Shown: positions 63,932-64,000 of the stretch, in pieces
Layout: every line of letters begins with the position of its first letter
Numbering within the stretch: the stretch's first letter is position 1
DNA from: Anaeromyces robustus
Lineage: Eukaryota; Neocallimastigomycota; Neocallimastigomycetes; Neocallimastigales; Neocallimastigaceae
Length of the DNA stretch: 64,000 nucleotides
Direction of reading: 5' to 3'
Assembly: GCA_002104895.1 (NCBI GenBank)
Contig: MCFG01000011.1
Coordinates: 62,001 to 126,000, forward strand
Program-made: the position numbers and the translations under genes
The notes under the pieces: model-generated
What the model was told of the DNA's origin: nothing
Seen by the model: the letters and a program-made list of their open reading frames with translations, nothing else
The model's database searches: none

Positions 63932-63969
<38 letters not shown>

Positions 63970-64000
63970 CTTTTTCATACTCCAGTATTCAACTTTTATT
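63610..64000. other. 3' flank of terminal ORF to window end
   Basis: A/T only, with a poly-A run of about 35 at 63932-63967. No gene recognised before the window ends. Confidence 0.7.

Overview
The window is a very AT-rich nuclear segment of an anaerobic gut fungus (Neocallimastigomycota; Neocallimastix, Piromyces, Anaeromyces or Pecoramyces type). Three things point there: spacers made almost only of A and T; short AT-rich GT-AG introns; and two secreted GH45 cellulases carrying the small Cys-rich CBM10/fungal-dockerin modules that build fungal cellulosomes. Poly-Asn tracts and long (TTTA)n and (AAT)n repeats occur throughout.

Left part (1-31 kb), mostly accessory and mostly intronless. Two tandem GH45 endoglucanases (1560-3485 and 5349-6518, +) share signal peptide, dockerin and catalytic domain but have quite different linkers. 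A 12-exon TCD1/TCD2-type tRNA t6A dehydratase follows on the minus strand (7536-11008), then tRNA-Thr(UGU) (12986-13057). Next come a 1448-aa ankyrin-repeat protein (14050-18396), a two-exon class C-like 7TM receptor with a bacterial-type solute-binding ectodomain (21312-24680), and an unrecognised 438-aa acidic disordered protein (28923-30239).

Right part (32-64 kb), mostly conserved intron-rich cell-biology genes. These are histone H2B (32142-32528, -, intronless), a small five-exon TPR protein (36873-38162, +), SEM1/DSS1 (39710-40370, +), the DEAH-box spliceosomal helicase PRP2/DHX16 (45988-52083, -, 14 exons), NOP56 (53265-55326, -), a FES1/HSPBP1 Hsp70 exchange factor (56712-58723, -), RAD9 of the 9-1-1 clamp (about 60004-62970, -, about 10 exons), and a small acidic protein (63337-63609, +) divergent from RAD9. 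I rebuilt splice structures by hand; for the seven fully modelled multi-exon genes the summed exons are a multiple of three.

Between SEM1 and PRP2 lies an apparently undescribed non-autonomous LTR retroelement (42640-43899) set inside an (AAT)n microsatellite. It has identical 185-bp LTRs, a polypurine tract and a primer-binding site that looks complementary to the anticodon half of tRNA-Lys(CUU). Other items for follow-up are the receptor's SBP-7TM fusion, the LPNV-repeat and Asn-Thr linkers of the cellulases, a dispersed about 40-bp motif, micro-exons including a predicted 5-nt first coding exon of NOP56, and the contrast between intronless accessory genes and intron-rich core genes.
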